This document shows, piece by piece, positions 1 through 12,161 of a DNA stretch of 64,000 nt. The notes below the pieces were generated by a model. The model had not been told where the DNA came from, did no database searches, and saw only the letters and a list, made by a program, of their open reading frames with translations. Position numbers and translations under genes: made by a program. Each line of letters starts with the position of its first letter. Position 1 is the stretch's first letter. This DNA is from Antitrichia curtipendula (taxonomy: Eukaryota > Streptophyta > Bryopsida > Hypnales > Leucodontaceae), in NCBI GenBank assembly GCA_951230915.1, contig OX579633.1, positions 19,068,574-19,132,573 on the forward strand, given 5' to 3'.

Positions 1-51
1 TTAGGATTCTTGTCTACCTATTGTATGTAATTGAATTGTGTTGATGTTTAG

Positions 52-432
52 GCTCAAGAATTGCATTCCTATGACAACTTGCCAAATCTAAAAGACAAAT
101 CACTTGAAGAAATGACAATGGTAGAAGAAGACATGTTCAAACAAGTTGTGAAAGTTGGGTTGCAATGTTTGCACCACATTGCGGCAAGGCGTCCGGCAAT
201 GTCCGAAGTTGTGGCCATGCTCATTGGTAACAAAAATGTGGATGATTGTGCTTTGGAAGACTATCGTGAAGTTTCTAGCTCATCATATATTATGGAATCT
301 CCGAGCTTTCGTTTTTCAACATTGAACTCTTCTGTGCAATGTATTGCAAAGGATGATAACAATTTGTATTTGGATTCTGATAGTCACAAACAATCTCTTC
401 AATTGTGTGAGATTGGATTACTAAGCAAGTAG
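52..432 (+). CDS. LRR receptor-like kinase, last exon (upstream gene copy, partial)
   Basis: This is the terminal exon of a receptor-like kinase whose other exons lie upstream of the window. The exon starts after the acceptor TTTAG at 47-51 and ends at TAG 430-432, giving 127 codons with stop. It encodes the C-lobe end of a protein kinase: the subdomain XI arginine motif RRPAMSEVVAML, then a Ser-rich tail ending CEIGLLSK. The peptide is identical to that of 50074-50454. Whether the gene of this copy is intact cannot be judged here. Confidence 0.9.
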   Translation, partial: AQELHSYDNLPNLKDKSLEEMTMVEEDMFKQVVKVGLQCLHHIAARRPAMSEVVAMLIGNKNVDDCALEDYREVSSSSYIMESPSFRFSTLNSSVQCIAKDDNNLYLDSDSHKQSLQLCEIGLLSK

Positions 433-614
433 AAGCTCAAAGTGGATGTTTTATGTAGTGCATAGGCTTTAATTGTAAATATTAGATGTTGTGATTTGGC
501 ATTACTTTTTTCATAGTTCATGCCATTTTAGAAATCTTATCTCTTAAAGAATCAAGAATTCTTGTTTTATGATCACTGATTTTTATATTCCAGTTACTTT
601 GACTGTAGATGTTC
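433..614 (+). other. 3' flank of RLK (putative 3'UTR/intergenic)
   Basis: AT-rich sequence between the RLK stop codon and the first TTAA element. It is duplicated after 50454. No further coding signal is seen. Confidence 0.5.
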
Positions 615-618
615 TTAA

Positions 619-1530
619 CCCCTAAAGGACCAAATACCGTTTTTTGATAACATAGCGATTTTTGGGCAGCTCACTATGACTGGAATTTTTTTTTTCTTTG
701 AATCTTTCACACAAGATGTGACCAAGGAGTAGCTTAAAGGCCCAACAATTTTCATAACTTTTGACTACGTGGTTTAAAAGTTATTGCATGATATGTCATT
801 TTCATTGGTCGGTGGGCAACTGAAAAAACTTCTTAAAAAATCACTTTTTTTTAAAATAAAAATTTGGAATTGGTTCTTTAGATTTACATATAGATGGGAA
901 GCTTTGAATCATTCCTTTTTGATTAATGAGATGATAGTTATGAGGAGTTTTAGTTTGAGGATAGTTATAGAATCTCTACTCTAAGATAAACTTTGAAGTC
1001 TTTTATTTAACTCAATTTTCAATATTTTTGAAAAAAATAAAAATTCTGGATGTAGATTGTTGATTAAAACATTAAAAATTTTAGGATTGGAATTTTTCAA
1101 TTTCATATTTAAATTCTTAACAATTTAGTGTTTTGAACATTCTCTACCTCTTTCTACTTACTATTTTTTTCCTATATGTTTTACAATTCCAAACAATCTG
1201 AAAATTTTCAAGCATGTAGCCAACTTGCCTTGAAGAATGAATTCAAAGAGTAACCACCATTTTGAATATTTTTTCATACAAATGTGACCTTGTGAAGTGC
1301 AGCTGCCCGGATTTTTGAAGGGTCAAAAAAAAGATTTTTGTCAATTCAAACGCTATTATCTTGCAATCCACAAACTTTGGAATTTTTTTTCATAATTTCT
1401 CAGACTAGTTTAATACAAGATCCTACGGTTATGTTTTTAAAAAAAAAATTTCCCTAAGATTCGGTACTTATATTAGAAATAGCAATTTTGGAGCTGTTTT
1501 GGTGGAAACATAGTCTATGACCTTTAGGGG
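619..1530 (+). mobile_element. piggyBac-like non-autonomous element, family A (A1)
   Basis: A 912-bp element with inverted ends CCCCTAAAGG and CCTTTAGGGG, flanked by TTAA on both sides (615-618 and 1531-1534). There is no transposase ORF; short ORFs inside are incidental. The interior is shared with copies at 9614, 24243, 33299, 35368 and 40076. TTAA target duplication with CCC-starting ends is the hallmark of piggyBac-type transposons; assignment to that superfamily is inference because no transposase is present. Confidence 0.85.
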
Positions 1531-1534
1531 TTAA

Positions 1535-1936
1535 TAAAGAACTCTTTTTAAAATAAAAATCTTCACAATGAATATTTGGAATATAACTTCAGATAAATAT
1601 GAAGGGATTTATTTTCTTTCTCATCATGTTCGACTTATTATTTCTCGGTTTGGTGAAACCGTGCACAATTGCTGATGATTTTTTTGATAGAATTAGAATT
1701 ATATGAATTTGAAAGGAATTATTTGAGCTCATGCATTAATTGAATGAGACTTTTTAGTGCTATAAAAAAATACTTCTAAAGTAAGATTTTCACCATCATA
1801 AAATCTTGAGAATTAATTTGGTGGTATTAAAAAAAAATTATAAATGCACATAGTTTTATGATATGAATTAAAATATGGAATATACAATGCAGACAAATGG
1901 ATTAAAACCTCATAACACAATTGAACAATTGAACTT
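1535..1936. other. AT-rich spacer, no gene seen
   Basis: Between two TTAA elements. No coding potential or repeat recognised. Confidence 0.4.
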
Positions 1937-1940
1937 TTAA

Positions 1941-2757
1941 CCCCTAGAGTTCCACTATCTCATTTTGGGACTTTAGAGATTTTTGAGTAGGCTTATGTAA
2001 CCTCAATTTTGTTATGATTTTTTAAGACTTTTTTATATATAAAAAACTAAATTATATTTTTGGGAGTATAATTTTTATTTCAATCAATGCATGAAAGCAA
2101 AAGTTATGCCATCCTAAGCTCAAAAGTAGTTTGTTGGGCAATTTTAAAAAAACAAAAAACCCTCAAAATATATTTTTTGAATAATTTTTTTTCTAATAGA
2201 AAATACTTTTGCCTTCAAGAAAAAAATTTGATTCATTCCATTTAGACTAGTGCTGAAAAAGTTATAGAGAATCTTGTTTTGGAGGTATTCATAGCATTTT
2301 CTTCACAAAATAACTTATAAGATTCATTTTTGAACTCAAATTTTCAAAAAAATAATCCATATAATTGACTTTGCTAAAATTATCTCATGTTGAAAAGAGT
2401 GTATTTTAATTCCATATTAGGATTATGAACAATTTAGTTTTTCCTTCTATTTCATGTCTACTTCCATACAACAATTTCTTTTTAGATTAAGAAATTGAAT
2501 GATTTAATAACAAAAATTCCAAACTTTCAACTTGATTCTTCAACATAAAAAATAAAATTCAAAATTAGAAGTGTAGAAATTTTTAATTAAGAAGATTCAA
2601 AGCCTAAATATCTAGTCAAGCAAGGTGCAAAAAAACAACACTCTTTACTTTAAACGCAATATCTTGCAATCTATGCAATCAAAAGTTTTGAAATTCTTCC
2701 ATAAATTCTTATATTGGTTCTTACACTAGTTTAGTGTAAAATACTACGATTAATAAT
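1941..2757 (+). mobile_element. piggyBac-like element, family B, right end missing (B1)
   Basis: The left end TTAA|CCCCTAGAGTTCC starts at 1941 and the interior aligns with the complete family B element at 37189-38116, including the segment before its last ~100 bases. Similarity stops near 2757, so the right terminus and second TTAA are lost. No ORF of note. Confidence 0.7.
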
Positions 2758-3359
2758 CTTAATCATCCATTGGGGAACTCCACATAGGAGTGTCACATTT
2801 TAGGTGCTCTAATAACCTTCCATACTAACCCTAATCCATCATTCCTAATGACGGTTTAAAGGTTATCATAAACCTTTTCACCTCTTCAAAAAAAAATATA
2901 CCTTACTTGTGCTATAAGAGTATCCTAATTGTTCACTCCTATGGTTCAATATTTTTGACAGTTTGATAAAAATCGTGATCCTAACATGTGAAACACCTGA
3001 AGTCACAAGGCAATTAGATAACGAAATGTGAGGGTCACAATTTTGGAATTAAAACACCAATTGGCTCAAGGGTCTCAAGGGTCCTCCATTCCAAGAAATT
3101 CATACCATGCACGTGCACAAGCAACGGGGGGAGGGGGGGAGATGATGGCCTTGTTCGATGAACTCAGACTAAGGCACAGAAAGACAACACATGGAATTGC
3201 TGAATTTTCTAGGTGGATAGTACTAACAAATGGAAAACTAATTTTTTTGGTGATTTTAAGGATTTAAATAGGTCTAAGGGTCTATCTAGAGGTAAGAAAA
3301 AGGACAGAACACATGGAGTTGCTGAAATTTCAAGGTAGAGAGTATTAAATTAAGGAAGA
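2758..3359. other. Intergenic sequence with a local imperfect direct repeat
   Basis: The segment near 3190-3284 (starting cacatggaattgctgaa) recurs imperfectly at 3309-3355. The stretch tttttggtgattttaagg recurs again at 4203-4246, beyond the inverted-repeat element H1. This suggests H1 landed in one copy of a small tandem duplication. Confidence 0.45.
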
Positions 3360-4193
3360 GGGTAGTTGCAAGAAACACTTCGCAGTTCTTGGCCAAAAAT
3401 GCATTTTTGGGGCATAGGATTGGTAGTACTATCGATACATCAAGTACTACACCGTCGCGCTACAATGGCAAATTCCACCGTTGATTTCGAATTTCAGTTG
3501 AGCTGCGATTTTGACAGGTGACGGGTACAACAATAAGCGCATTAAAGCAGGGTGGCATACAAAAATGAGATCCTACTACGGAGCACTTATGAGTACTCAG
3601 TAGTATTGTGGACTATTGCGGGATACTACCGAAGGCACTGTTGTTTGAATATGCTAGAAAATAGCAGAAAAAAGGTCTGTGTCCCTTTTCATTTTTTAAA
3701 AATGGGAAAAAAATTCAGAAAATTTCCCCCCCAAAAAGCCATGTTTATTGACAACAAAAGGCTCTCATTGCACCAAAAATTTCCTTAGGAATTTTTTTTC
3801 CCTCTTTAGGACTTTTGTGCAAAGGATGGTTACATTGAGCCCCTATAAACAACTCTAGTATTCTTTTTTTCACAAAATCTCCTCGTCAATCCTTGTAAGG
3901 ACCCTAAACCTCCTTCATGTGCAATTTGTAGCTTCCAATTCGCAGTTTTGGGTCAAAAATAGGACTAAAACCCCCCAAAATGCCTAAGGTAGACACCCAA
4001 TTGGGAGCAACTCTAAAATAGTAAACTAATTTTTAAAAAATTCAAAGAATTACAGAATGTTTGAAACTTTTTTAGCTACCTTCACTCCAAATTTCATGCC
4101 AACTAGACAAAGTATGCAAAAGTTATGAACTAAAAAGTACATGTCTTAGGGCAAGGGGACAAAGAATAGGACAAGTGTTTCTTGCAACTACCC
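3360..4193. mobile_element. TIR element family H (H1)
   Basis: An 834-bp element with 21-bp perfect inverted ends, GGGTAGTTGCAAGAAACACT and its complement. It is flanked by AAGA at 3356-3359 and 4194-4197, a possible 4-bp target duplication. The related element H2 (8774-9508) shares TIR core TTGCAAGAAACAC and AGTACT-rich subterminal DNA. No transposase seen. Superfamily unassigned. Confidence 0.65.
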
Positions 4194-5500
4194 AAGACTA
4201 TTTTTTTTTGGTGATTTTAAGGATTTAAATAGTTCTAAGGACCTATCTACGGAGAAGGAGAAAAAAAACAGCACATGAAATCAAAGAAAAACAATTTTTT
4301 TGTGAGTTTTAAAATAAACAAGCTAGTGAATACTAAATATGAATACAATAACTTTTCACCCTTCATTGTACAGTACACGTCTTGGAAGTGAAATTCCACC
4401 TAGAACCCCCCGTGCCAGTTTTCTAAATGGGCGGTATCACCAATTCACTTCCAATTCCCTTTAGGTGTCCAATCAACGAGGTTTCTTTTATAAATTTTTG
4501 GTTTTTTCGTAGAGCACGTCCATGAAAAAAGATTTGATGGACAAGAATTATGGACAACTTGTGGGTTTGACTTACAAACACAAGCTCTTGGGGCTTTAAG
4601 GCATCACTCTCTCTATGCTCAATTTTAAACAACATACTGGTCTCGCTAGTCATCAACCCGGCCTTATTGTAATATAGTAGACAACTAATAATGAAAAGCG
4701 GCTAAAACAATGTCAAAGAAGATTCCACCCAACAATGGTAGGATAGTCTTCTTAGTGTTCCCATACCTTCTGGTACGGGAATAATATACATGGAAACATC
4801 TACAAAACAATCCCTATGAATAAAATAAAACAAATAAAAGTATGTAATATATAATATTTATGCTCTTAAAATATGCTCAAAAACTAGCAAAAGTAAAATA
4901 AAACGTCTTGTACAACAAATTAGAAAAGATACTCCTTCTCGGCAATTGTGCTAATTTTATGAGGTATTTTCACCACTAGGCCCCCCCCCCCCCCCCCTAG
5001 AGTTGGGCCAATGGTGAATGTACAGAATTCTAAATTATTTTGCCTCCAAGAAATGGACACCTATTATACTTTTTGGTCAAATTTTATCTAAGACCAAAAT
5101 TCACTCATACATTAACCTCTCATTTTGCACCTCATTTAAGTTTATAGATTTGATACTAAGACATGCACCACCTCAATGCAAGAAATAAAATTTCATTTCT
5201 TTTTTATCATTCAAAACATTCAAAATCCTAAAATGTCAAACTCACATTTATGCATTCTTTGTAGACTCTCAACTCATAAAATTGGAATATAGAATGTCAT
5301 TTTTGGAAGATTTGGGCCAACCTTTCCACAAGGTACTAATCACTCCAAGAATCACACTCTAAATTTCCCAACAAAAGCAATTCATACAAGCCAATTGAAA
5401 CTTAATCAAATCTTTGCAAGACCAATATGGATTGTAATCATCATTACATTTAAACTCAATTGGAATCACAAGAACAATAAGAGACACAACACAATTCATT

Positions 5501-5840
5501 GCCAATAAGGCAATTGACCTCTCTATAAAAACAGCCACCACTGCTTTATCCTTGTTCTAAATGAGGCAAGCTTTAGCTTTCCAAAAAATTAACTTTAAGA
5601 TCCACTTCTTCCCAAAAATTTAGCCCAATCTGCCTCGACATTCTTGCGCAATTGCTCCTCAAAGTTGCAGCTTCAAAAGTCTTACGCCAATAGACCTTCC
5701 GCCATAAAAACCACCACCACCACCTTGTCCATGCTCCAAATGGATTGATTCTAGGCTTTTTAAAGATTCAGCTTTAAGTTACACCTTTCCATTAATTTTT
5801 AGCTCAATCCGCATTGCTATTCTTTCACTGTTGCTTATTG
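5501..5840. repeat. Degenerate tandem repeat, ~188-bp period
   Basis: Two adjacent units beginning ccaataaggcaatt and ccaatagaccttcc align along most of their length, including aatttagcccaatctgcctcg versus tttttagctcaatccgcattg. No function suggested. Confidence 0.5.
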
Positions 5841-6066
5841 AAGTTGGTAGTCCAAGTCTCGACTCAAAATTCTCCCACCATTTTCAAACAATTTTCCTTT
5901 TAACCTAAAAAACTAGGATTTTAATCCCTTTTTTACTAAAAAAATAATGAACCGACTCAACAAATTAACCTACATGATTTCTTCTCACAATCTTTCACAA
6001 TTCATGCTTAAAACACCCATAACATACTCACAATTCTCAAAAAATCCATGCTCTTTCAAAACACCA

Positions 6067-6096
6067 CAAAGAAAGAGAGAGAGAGAGAGAGAGAGC
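6067..6096. repeat. GA dinucleotide microsatellite
   Basis: About a dozen GA repeats. The second duplicated copy (near 56095) is shorter by several units. Confidence 0.9.
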
Positions 6097-6186
6097 TCTC
6101 CAAACCCTAATTTTGCATATATAAAATTTTCTAACAGACTAATTCTCCTAATAATTTCATCCTACCTTAATTTATTGTTAATCCTT

Positions 6187-6325
6187 TAAATTAGTGTCAA
6201 ACGCACCAAATTAGTGCAAATCACAATAAGTTAATGCAAATGTGCTAATTTAGTGCAAATTGCGCTACAATAATGTTGAATCCCCTAAATTAGTGCAAAA
6301 TCCTCTAAATTACTCTAAAACTCTT
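6187..6325. repeat. Degenerate short tandem repeat (taaattagtgcaaa core)
   Basis: Six to eight variants of the core aaattagtgcaaat follow each other at irregular 15-30 base spacing. Confidence 0.55.
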
Positions 6326-8773
6326 ATTTTAGTAATTCTCCATCCCTATTTGAGTGTTTCCTTCAATACTCTAGTAATCAAGTAGTAGTTTTAATTTTAC
6401 TAACTTCTTTTGTGTTTTTTCTTATTTATTATATTTGTGATTTTCAATTTACTTTTTGTTTTATTTTCTACTTCTAATCTTCTTTTCTAGTTCATTTTTG
6501 AAATTTTTGTATTTCTTATTTTGTGGTTTGCAATTTAATTCTAATCCCATTTCCTACCCATGCCCCATGGAATTTTGTTGTCATTTTTGTTTTGTACTTT
6601 TTGTAATCAAATGTTATCTTTTTTTATTTTTTAGAGAATTCTAATTTTTTTTTTCTACTTAGCATTTTGGTTTTCATTTTGTCAACATTTTCTTGTTTGC
6701 CTAATTTGGTTACTATACCAAATTTTACTTAAAGCCATTTTAGTTTTAAATTCTTAATTTTTTCCTATAATTTTCCCTTCATTTTTTCCTACTTACATTT
6801 TCTTGAGCATTTTGCCTTAACCTACCAACATTTCTATCCCTATGTAATGGATTGTCCTATAATTAATAGTTGTAGTTTAATCCATAATATTAACACTTCT
6901 AGACTTGTAAATTGGTCGAAATTGTTTAAATTTCCCATAATCTAAAATGTGAACTAGTATGGTGGTTCACAACCATTATATTATTTTTGAGAGGCTTTAC
7001 ACAAATAGATTTAAATATGTAATCAAGATGACAATCACCAACAATGAGGTCTACGTCTTCTACGCAATATGTAGTACCATACTAGGAAGAAATGTCTCAA
7101 ATAGTGCAACATTGAAATGAAGAGTACAATGGTTTCTTGCATATATATGTCCTTAGGCTTTAGCCTCATACACAAAACTTACTACAAAAATATAAAATTG
7201 CACAATAGTTCACTTAGTGAGTGGTCACAACTTGATAAACCCTCCAATTTGGCAAAAAATAAGATCTCAACATCCACAATTGCATGCATGCCAAGCATTT
7301 TTGTCTTGGCTCTTCAGTGTATATTGAGCTTCTAGGCTTAAAATAGATTATGCAATCTCTATATAATAACATGAAATTTTTGCTCTGATTCAACAAGTGA
7401 AGTCTATGATTATTTGCATGTGAGAGTTGAACTTATCAATAGTATGACTCTAAAGGTGCTTTCACATCTGGTGCTAAGCGAGTCTTGATTGGGTGGAAAT
7501 GTGGTAAAATGGGAGCGCATGCCCACACCTAGCAGCAATAGGGAATGCCAATCCTACGTGGAGCTACTTTGAAGAGGCGAAAAGAATAGTGGTGAGTTGT
7601 GTTGAAGGCAAAGGAGTTTTTAAAGAAATGATGTATTGTGCAAAATTATTGTAGCTGGTAGATTATACAAAGACATAGATGTTAGGCAATCGGGCTTGGT
7701 TGTAGGTTAAGTAACTTCGACACAACAATTAACATAAGTTGGCGTTTTAAAAATAAATTATTGTGTGCAATGACTTTCTGTCGCTGACAACCATGCCATG
7801 CACAACGCGAAGGTCCGTGTGGACACACTTATTATTTTTTAATAGGTAAATTTCCAATTTTGGATTTGAAAGGTTTTGTTTTTGGATAAATGATCTTTTT
7901 AATGCTCCCAAGTATAAGTCTCAATTTTCAAGTAGAAAAAGGTCTACCAATTTGATAGTTAGGAAAGTTAAGGTTGAAATGGTTGTAGGTAGTAATTCCC
8001 AAATTGGCGGTTGAGCTGGTTGATGGTGAATCTTTTTAAGTCTCTCCTCTCCGATTTGAAAGGCACCCACTTGGAGAGAGTCAAATATGTGTCCCACCTA
8101 AGTAGGATGTGATTAACTTGCTAATTTTTGGCAAATGAAAAATATTAAATTATTGTAGCAAGTGCCTTGAATTATTCACGATAGATGGATCCTTTGTTAT
8201 TGTATAATACATTTTGCAATAAAGACCTTCTAATAAATCTGATTTGACAGTATGTAATGTGAGGTCTTTTGGTGATTGGAGGTCATCTATTATGTGGTTA
8301 AATGTTGTTGGCAATTGACTGTGCATTGAAGTGGGTCTTTGCAAAAGGAAGTGATCATTATACTGACCACTCCCTTGTGCATTGAAGGCGGATTCCTAGA
8401 TATTTGACAAAATATCAAAATTTTGTGTGGCTTCTAAGCACTTATTGGAGGTTTGATGGCAAAAAATTATGTTGATTTTTAGTTGAAGATGAATTCTTTG
8501 ACATTGGAAGACCTCCTAACCTCCTAACCTCCTTCAACGTATGCTTATTTTGTATGCTTCAAAATAAGATTATTTCAAGGCTACTTCTTCTTTACAAATG
8601 TGATTTATAGGACAAGTCGGAGTTGCATCTTGATCTTTGCAATGTCATGACAAATTGCTTTAGTAAGGCTACAATGCACAAGGTATTTAGGAATCAAATT
8701 GTTGTATTCATTGACATGGATTTTTTAAACATGCAATAAAATTACATAATATCCCTAGTGATACGTGTTAGCT

Positions 8774-9508
8774 GGGTCATTGCAAGAAACACCGCTCCTA
8801 TTCTCTTTCATAATTGGAGTGACATTGTTATTTGCCTATATCACTTTTGAATCCCAAATTCTAAGAACATGAAATTTCTATAAAGCATGTCTACCTTGGT
8901 GTTCATTAGATCCCTTATTTTTTTGAAATTAAAAGAAATCATTTTAGTTTTAAAAATCAATTTCGTGTATTTTTCACAATTGAGATTTAGGGATTTTTAA
9001 TACATTCAGAATACCCAAATTAAATAATCTAGAGTTGAATTTTGGTGGTCTATTTCCACAATAGGTGGGCATATGCCTACCAAGAGGCATCTAAAAAGAT
9101 ATTATTTTATGCCCTCCAGGTCCATGCAAATAGGGCTCTCTTGTACGTGCACTTTTGAACACTGAAAATGGTATCAATTTTATTTTATTGGTGAAATTTG
9201 ATCACCATTAAGTCCTCTCAAATGGCCAATTTTTAGTTTTTTTGTTCATGATGTTCTATTTATTATTAATTTATAACTCATTGTTTCTATTTTTTTGTGA
9301 ATATTTGTCCTTTTCTCCCCGTAATACTATTTCAATACTTGCAAGTAGTCCATAGTACTTGCAATGGTACTTTCAGTCAATGATTGGGAAAATCAACGAC
9401 TGAGATTATTCATTTATTCCATTACATAATATTCCTAATACTCCAGTACTGAAATGTAGATTTTGTCAAAACGCTACAGAAAGTGGATGGTGTTTCTTGC
9501 AATGACCC
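8774..9508. mobile_element. TIR element family H (H2)
   Basis: A 735-bp element with 20-bp inverted ends GGGTCATTGCAAGAAACACC and complement, related to H1. No clear target duplication (left flank ttagct, right flank aagtaa). No ORF of note. Confidence 0.6.
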
Positions 9509-9613
9509 AAGTAAGAATAAACCGGATTACATAGATCAAGTATACTAGCTTCAAAACCGCAAGTAATGTTTTTCTTTGTTTTCAATGTATCTAAATGAAA
9601 AAATTGTAGTTAA

Positions 9614-10560
9614 CCCCTAAAGTTTTTTGACTATGTTTTCACAAAAAACGCTCCCAAACTGCCATTTCTAGTACAAGTACCAAATTTTGGAAAAAAAAAC
9701 ATTTTTGGACACATGTAACCGTAGGATCTTGTAGTAAACTAGTTTGAGAAGATGTGGAAAAAATTTCAGAAATTTTCACCGTGTAGATTGCAAGAAATTA
9801 GCATTTGAAGTGACAAAAAACCTTTTTTTGTCCTTGCAAAAAACCGGGCAGCTGCACTTCACATGGTCACATTTGTATGAAAAAATGTCCAAAATGGTGG
9901 TAACTCTTTGGATTCATTCTTCAAAGCAAGTTAGCTACATGCTTAAAAAATTTCAGATCATTTGGAATTGTACAACATATAGGAAAAAAATAGTAAGTAG
10001 AAAGAAGTAGAAAATGATTCAAAACACTAAATTATTAAGGATTTAATTATGGAATTGAAAAATGCCAATCCAAAAGATTGTAATGTTGTAATAAACAATC
10101 TACACCTTGTGTTTATATTTTTTTTCCAAAAATATTGAAAATTGAGTTAAATAAAGGACTTCAAAGTTTATTTTAGAGTAGAGATTCCATAAGTACCCGC
10201 AAACTACCCACAACTAAAATTCCTCATAACTTTCTTCTCATAAATCAAAGTGGAATGATTCAAAGCTTTCCTTGTGCACATAATCTAGAGAACCAATTTC
10301 AAATTTTTATTTCTCTAGAAAATGATTTTTAAAGAAGTTTTTTTTGTTGCCCGGGCTGCCCGCCGAACAATGAAAACTACATATTATGCCATAACTTTTT
10401 AACCATGTGGTCAAAAGTTATGAAAATTGTTGGGCCCTAAAGCTACTCCTTGGGCACATCTTGTGTGAAAATTTCAAAGAAAAAAAAAAAAAATTCCATT
10501 CGTGGTGAGCTGCCCCCAAACGCTATGTTGTCAAAAAAACGGTGTTTGGTCCTTTAGGGG
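9614..10560 (-). mobile_element. piggyBac-like element, family A (A2)
   Basis: A 947-bp element flanked by TTAA at 9610-9613 and 10561-10564, with ends CCCCTAAAG and CCTTTAGGGG. It is inverted relative to A1: its right end, read in reverse complement, matches the A1 left end (accaaacaccg, then the gggcagctcac block). Confidence 0.85.
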
Positions 10561-10932
10561 TTAAGAAAGTTTCATATTCTGGCACCAGGGTCTTTTTTTG
10601 TTTCAAATTCCATTCAGCTCAAGTTATCACAGATTTAATAAAATATTCCATTCCTGCTGAGTCCAATTTGAGTCCATTTGATTCTCTAACTTATTCATTG
10701 TCAATTCATTTTCCATTTTTTCTCTATCGAAGTATTGATGAGCACATGTCGTGTTCAGTTCATTTTCAAGGGTTTGTTTTTGTATAATAACTAGCTTATT
10801 ATGAATTCATTAAGGATTCATTGTAGCAATTTCAAGGGATTTAAAAAAAAAAATTCTCTAGATCAGACAGTGCAGCATTCTTCACCCAAGCTAGTTCACT
10901 AATTCACTCAGATAGTTTAAAACTCTATCTTG

Positions 10933-11579
10933 GAGTAAGGTAGGAGGTCCATGAAGAGTTTAGGCTCTAAATGCTTCTTTTTATCTAAGGAGTGACATGT
11001 TCCTTGAAATATCTATTATTTCCCTTCCTACTTTCAACATCATTATGGTCTCATTTTACATAATATACAATTCATTGGGAGATATTCAAAAAAAGTCCAC
11101 AAGTAGATAAATGTGGCAAAATTACTAGTGCTAGTCACAATTAGATCACTATTACAACCCTTGTTGCTTTTTATTCCTTGAAATAGTGACAAAGCATGGG
11201 ATGAGTGAAGAAAGTCACAAATGACAAAACGTGCGGCCGACTTGGCTGAGGTAAAATGTCCATAAATCATCACCCTAAGACTGAAACTGAATTTTGGGGA
11301 GGCAAAGCTCCTTGATATAATTTTTAGTAAATTTTCCTTGAAAGACAAGAGGAATTGGCGTCTAGTCCAAGTCGTTTCATATTTTTTGAAGCTTTGTGGA
11401 ATTAGTTATAAAATTTTGAAGTTGAAATGGCTTAGGGCTCTAAAATTGATCACCTCCTAAAATGTACATTGTTTGTACATTGCTAAAGGCTATGAAAAAG
11501 CAACATGAACACATAGTGTACATTTGAGGATGTGGGTAGTTACAGAGCTTGTGCAATTGTGGAGCCTGTTACCTTACTC
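10933..11579. mobile_element. TIR element family I (I1)
   Basis: Inverted ends GAGTAAGGTAGGAGG and its imperfect complement ending CCTGTTACCTTACTC. The interior is shared with 22527-22841 (blocks ctgaaactgaattttgggga and gtacattgctaaaggctatg). Superfamily not assigned. Confidence 0.6.
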
Positions 11580-11978
11580 ACATAAGTTTAAGTGAAAAGT
11601 GACACATGTCCGGATCTCCAAAATGAAAATTGATAGGGTTTATCTAATTATTAAATTTCTTTACCATCCTTCGCTAGTTCCTTAGATGCTCAAGCTTTCC
11701 GACCAAGACTTCAATACCAACACCTCCAGGTTCGTCTTTGGACAACATCCAGTGTATTTCAAGGGTTCAGAGGACCGAGTTGGTACACTCACAACTCAGT
11801 CTCTAATACAATCTTCTCAAAAGCAACAGTTTAGAATATCCGGCACACTTGTAAGAAGGTACTAACTATAGTTGACTGAATACAGAGTACACTTGTCAAA
11901 CATTCAGCCTACGTCCCACTTTTTTTAAGACCTTAAGTTTCGCTCCAGGGCATATCAAAGAGATTGATTACGGAGTAC
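11580..11978. other. Spacer next to the dynein exon
   Basis: Base composition is less AT-biased than the surroundings. I looked for the next dynein exon on the minus strand and did not find it. Confidence 0.35.
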
Positions 11979-12161
11979 CTCTATTATCCGATCTTCAGTT
12001 TCATTCAGTTGTTTGGCATTCTCAGCACCCTGTAATATCAGTGGAGTCTTCTCCTCTTCCTCCAAGTCAGGTCCCTCATGCTTCACAGCCTCGCCCAACA
12101 GCTGGTCTTGCAAACCTTCAGGGGTAATCATGAAATTCAGCAATGTAACCTTCACTGCTAC
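11979..12161 (-). pseudogene. Isolated axonemal dynein heavy chain exon (copy 1)
   Basis: On the minus strand, a 61-codon open exon lies between acceptor TTCTTGTGCAG (ending at 12162) and a donor GTACTC at 11978-11973. It encodes KVTLLNFMITPEGLQDQLLG, then PDLEEEEKTPLILQGAENAK and QLNETEDRIIE. This matches the conserved post-stalk/AAA5-region segment of axonemal dynein heavy chains of the inner-arm DNAH1/3/7/12 type. In known proteins the next residues are VLSSSEGNILED; here translation past the donor runs to a stop. No neighbouring dynein exon was found, so it is either one exon of a gene with very long introns or a captured fragment. Open, but function unproven. Confidence 0.75.

Larger units (their letters stand above)
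4198..8773. other. Long intergenic AT-rich region, no gene recognised
   Basis: It contains an 18-base C run (4981-4998), a GA microsatellite (about 6070-6095), a degenerate ~188-bp tandem pair (about 5501-5688 and 5689-5840), and a run of degenerate units with core taaattagtgcaaa (about 6187-6320). ORFs here are short and resemble no protein I know. Confidence 0.5.

Noticed and set aside
784..984. 66-codon ORF (and its duplicate at 50806)
   Set aside because: It lies inside the non-coding TTAA element A1; other copies of the element do not keep this frame.
9744..10010. 88-codon ORF in A2 (also 33429, 59759)
   Set aside because: Shared only because the transposon copies are similar; the frame is truncated in the 33.4-kb copy and looks like no transposase.
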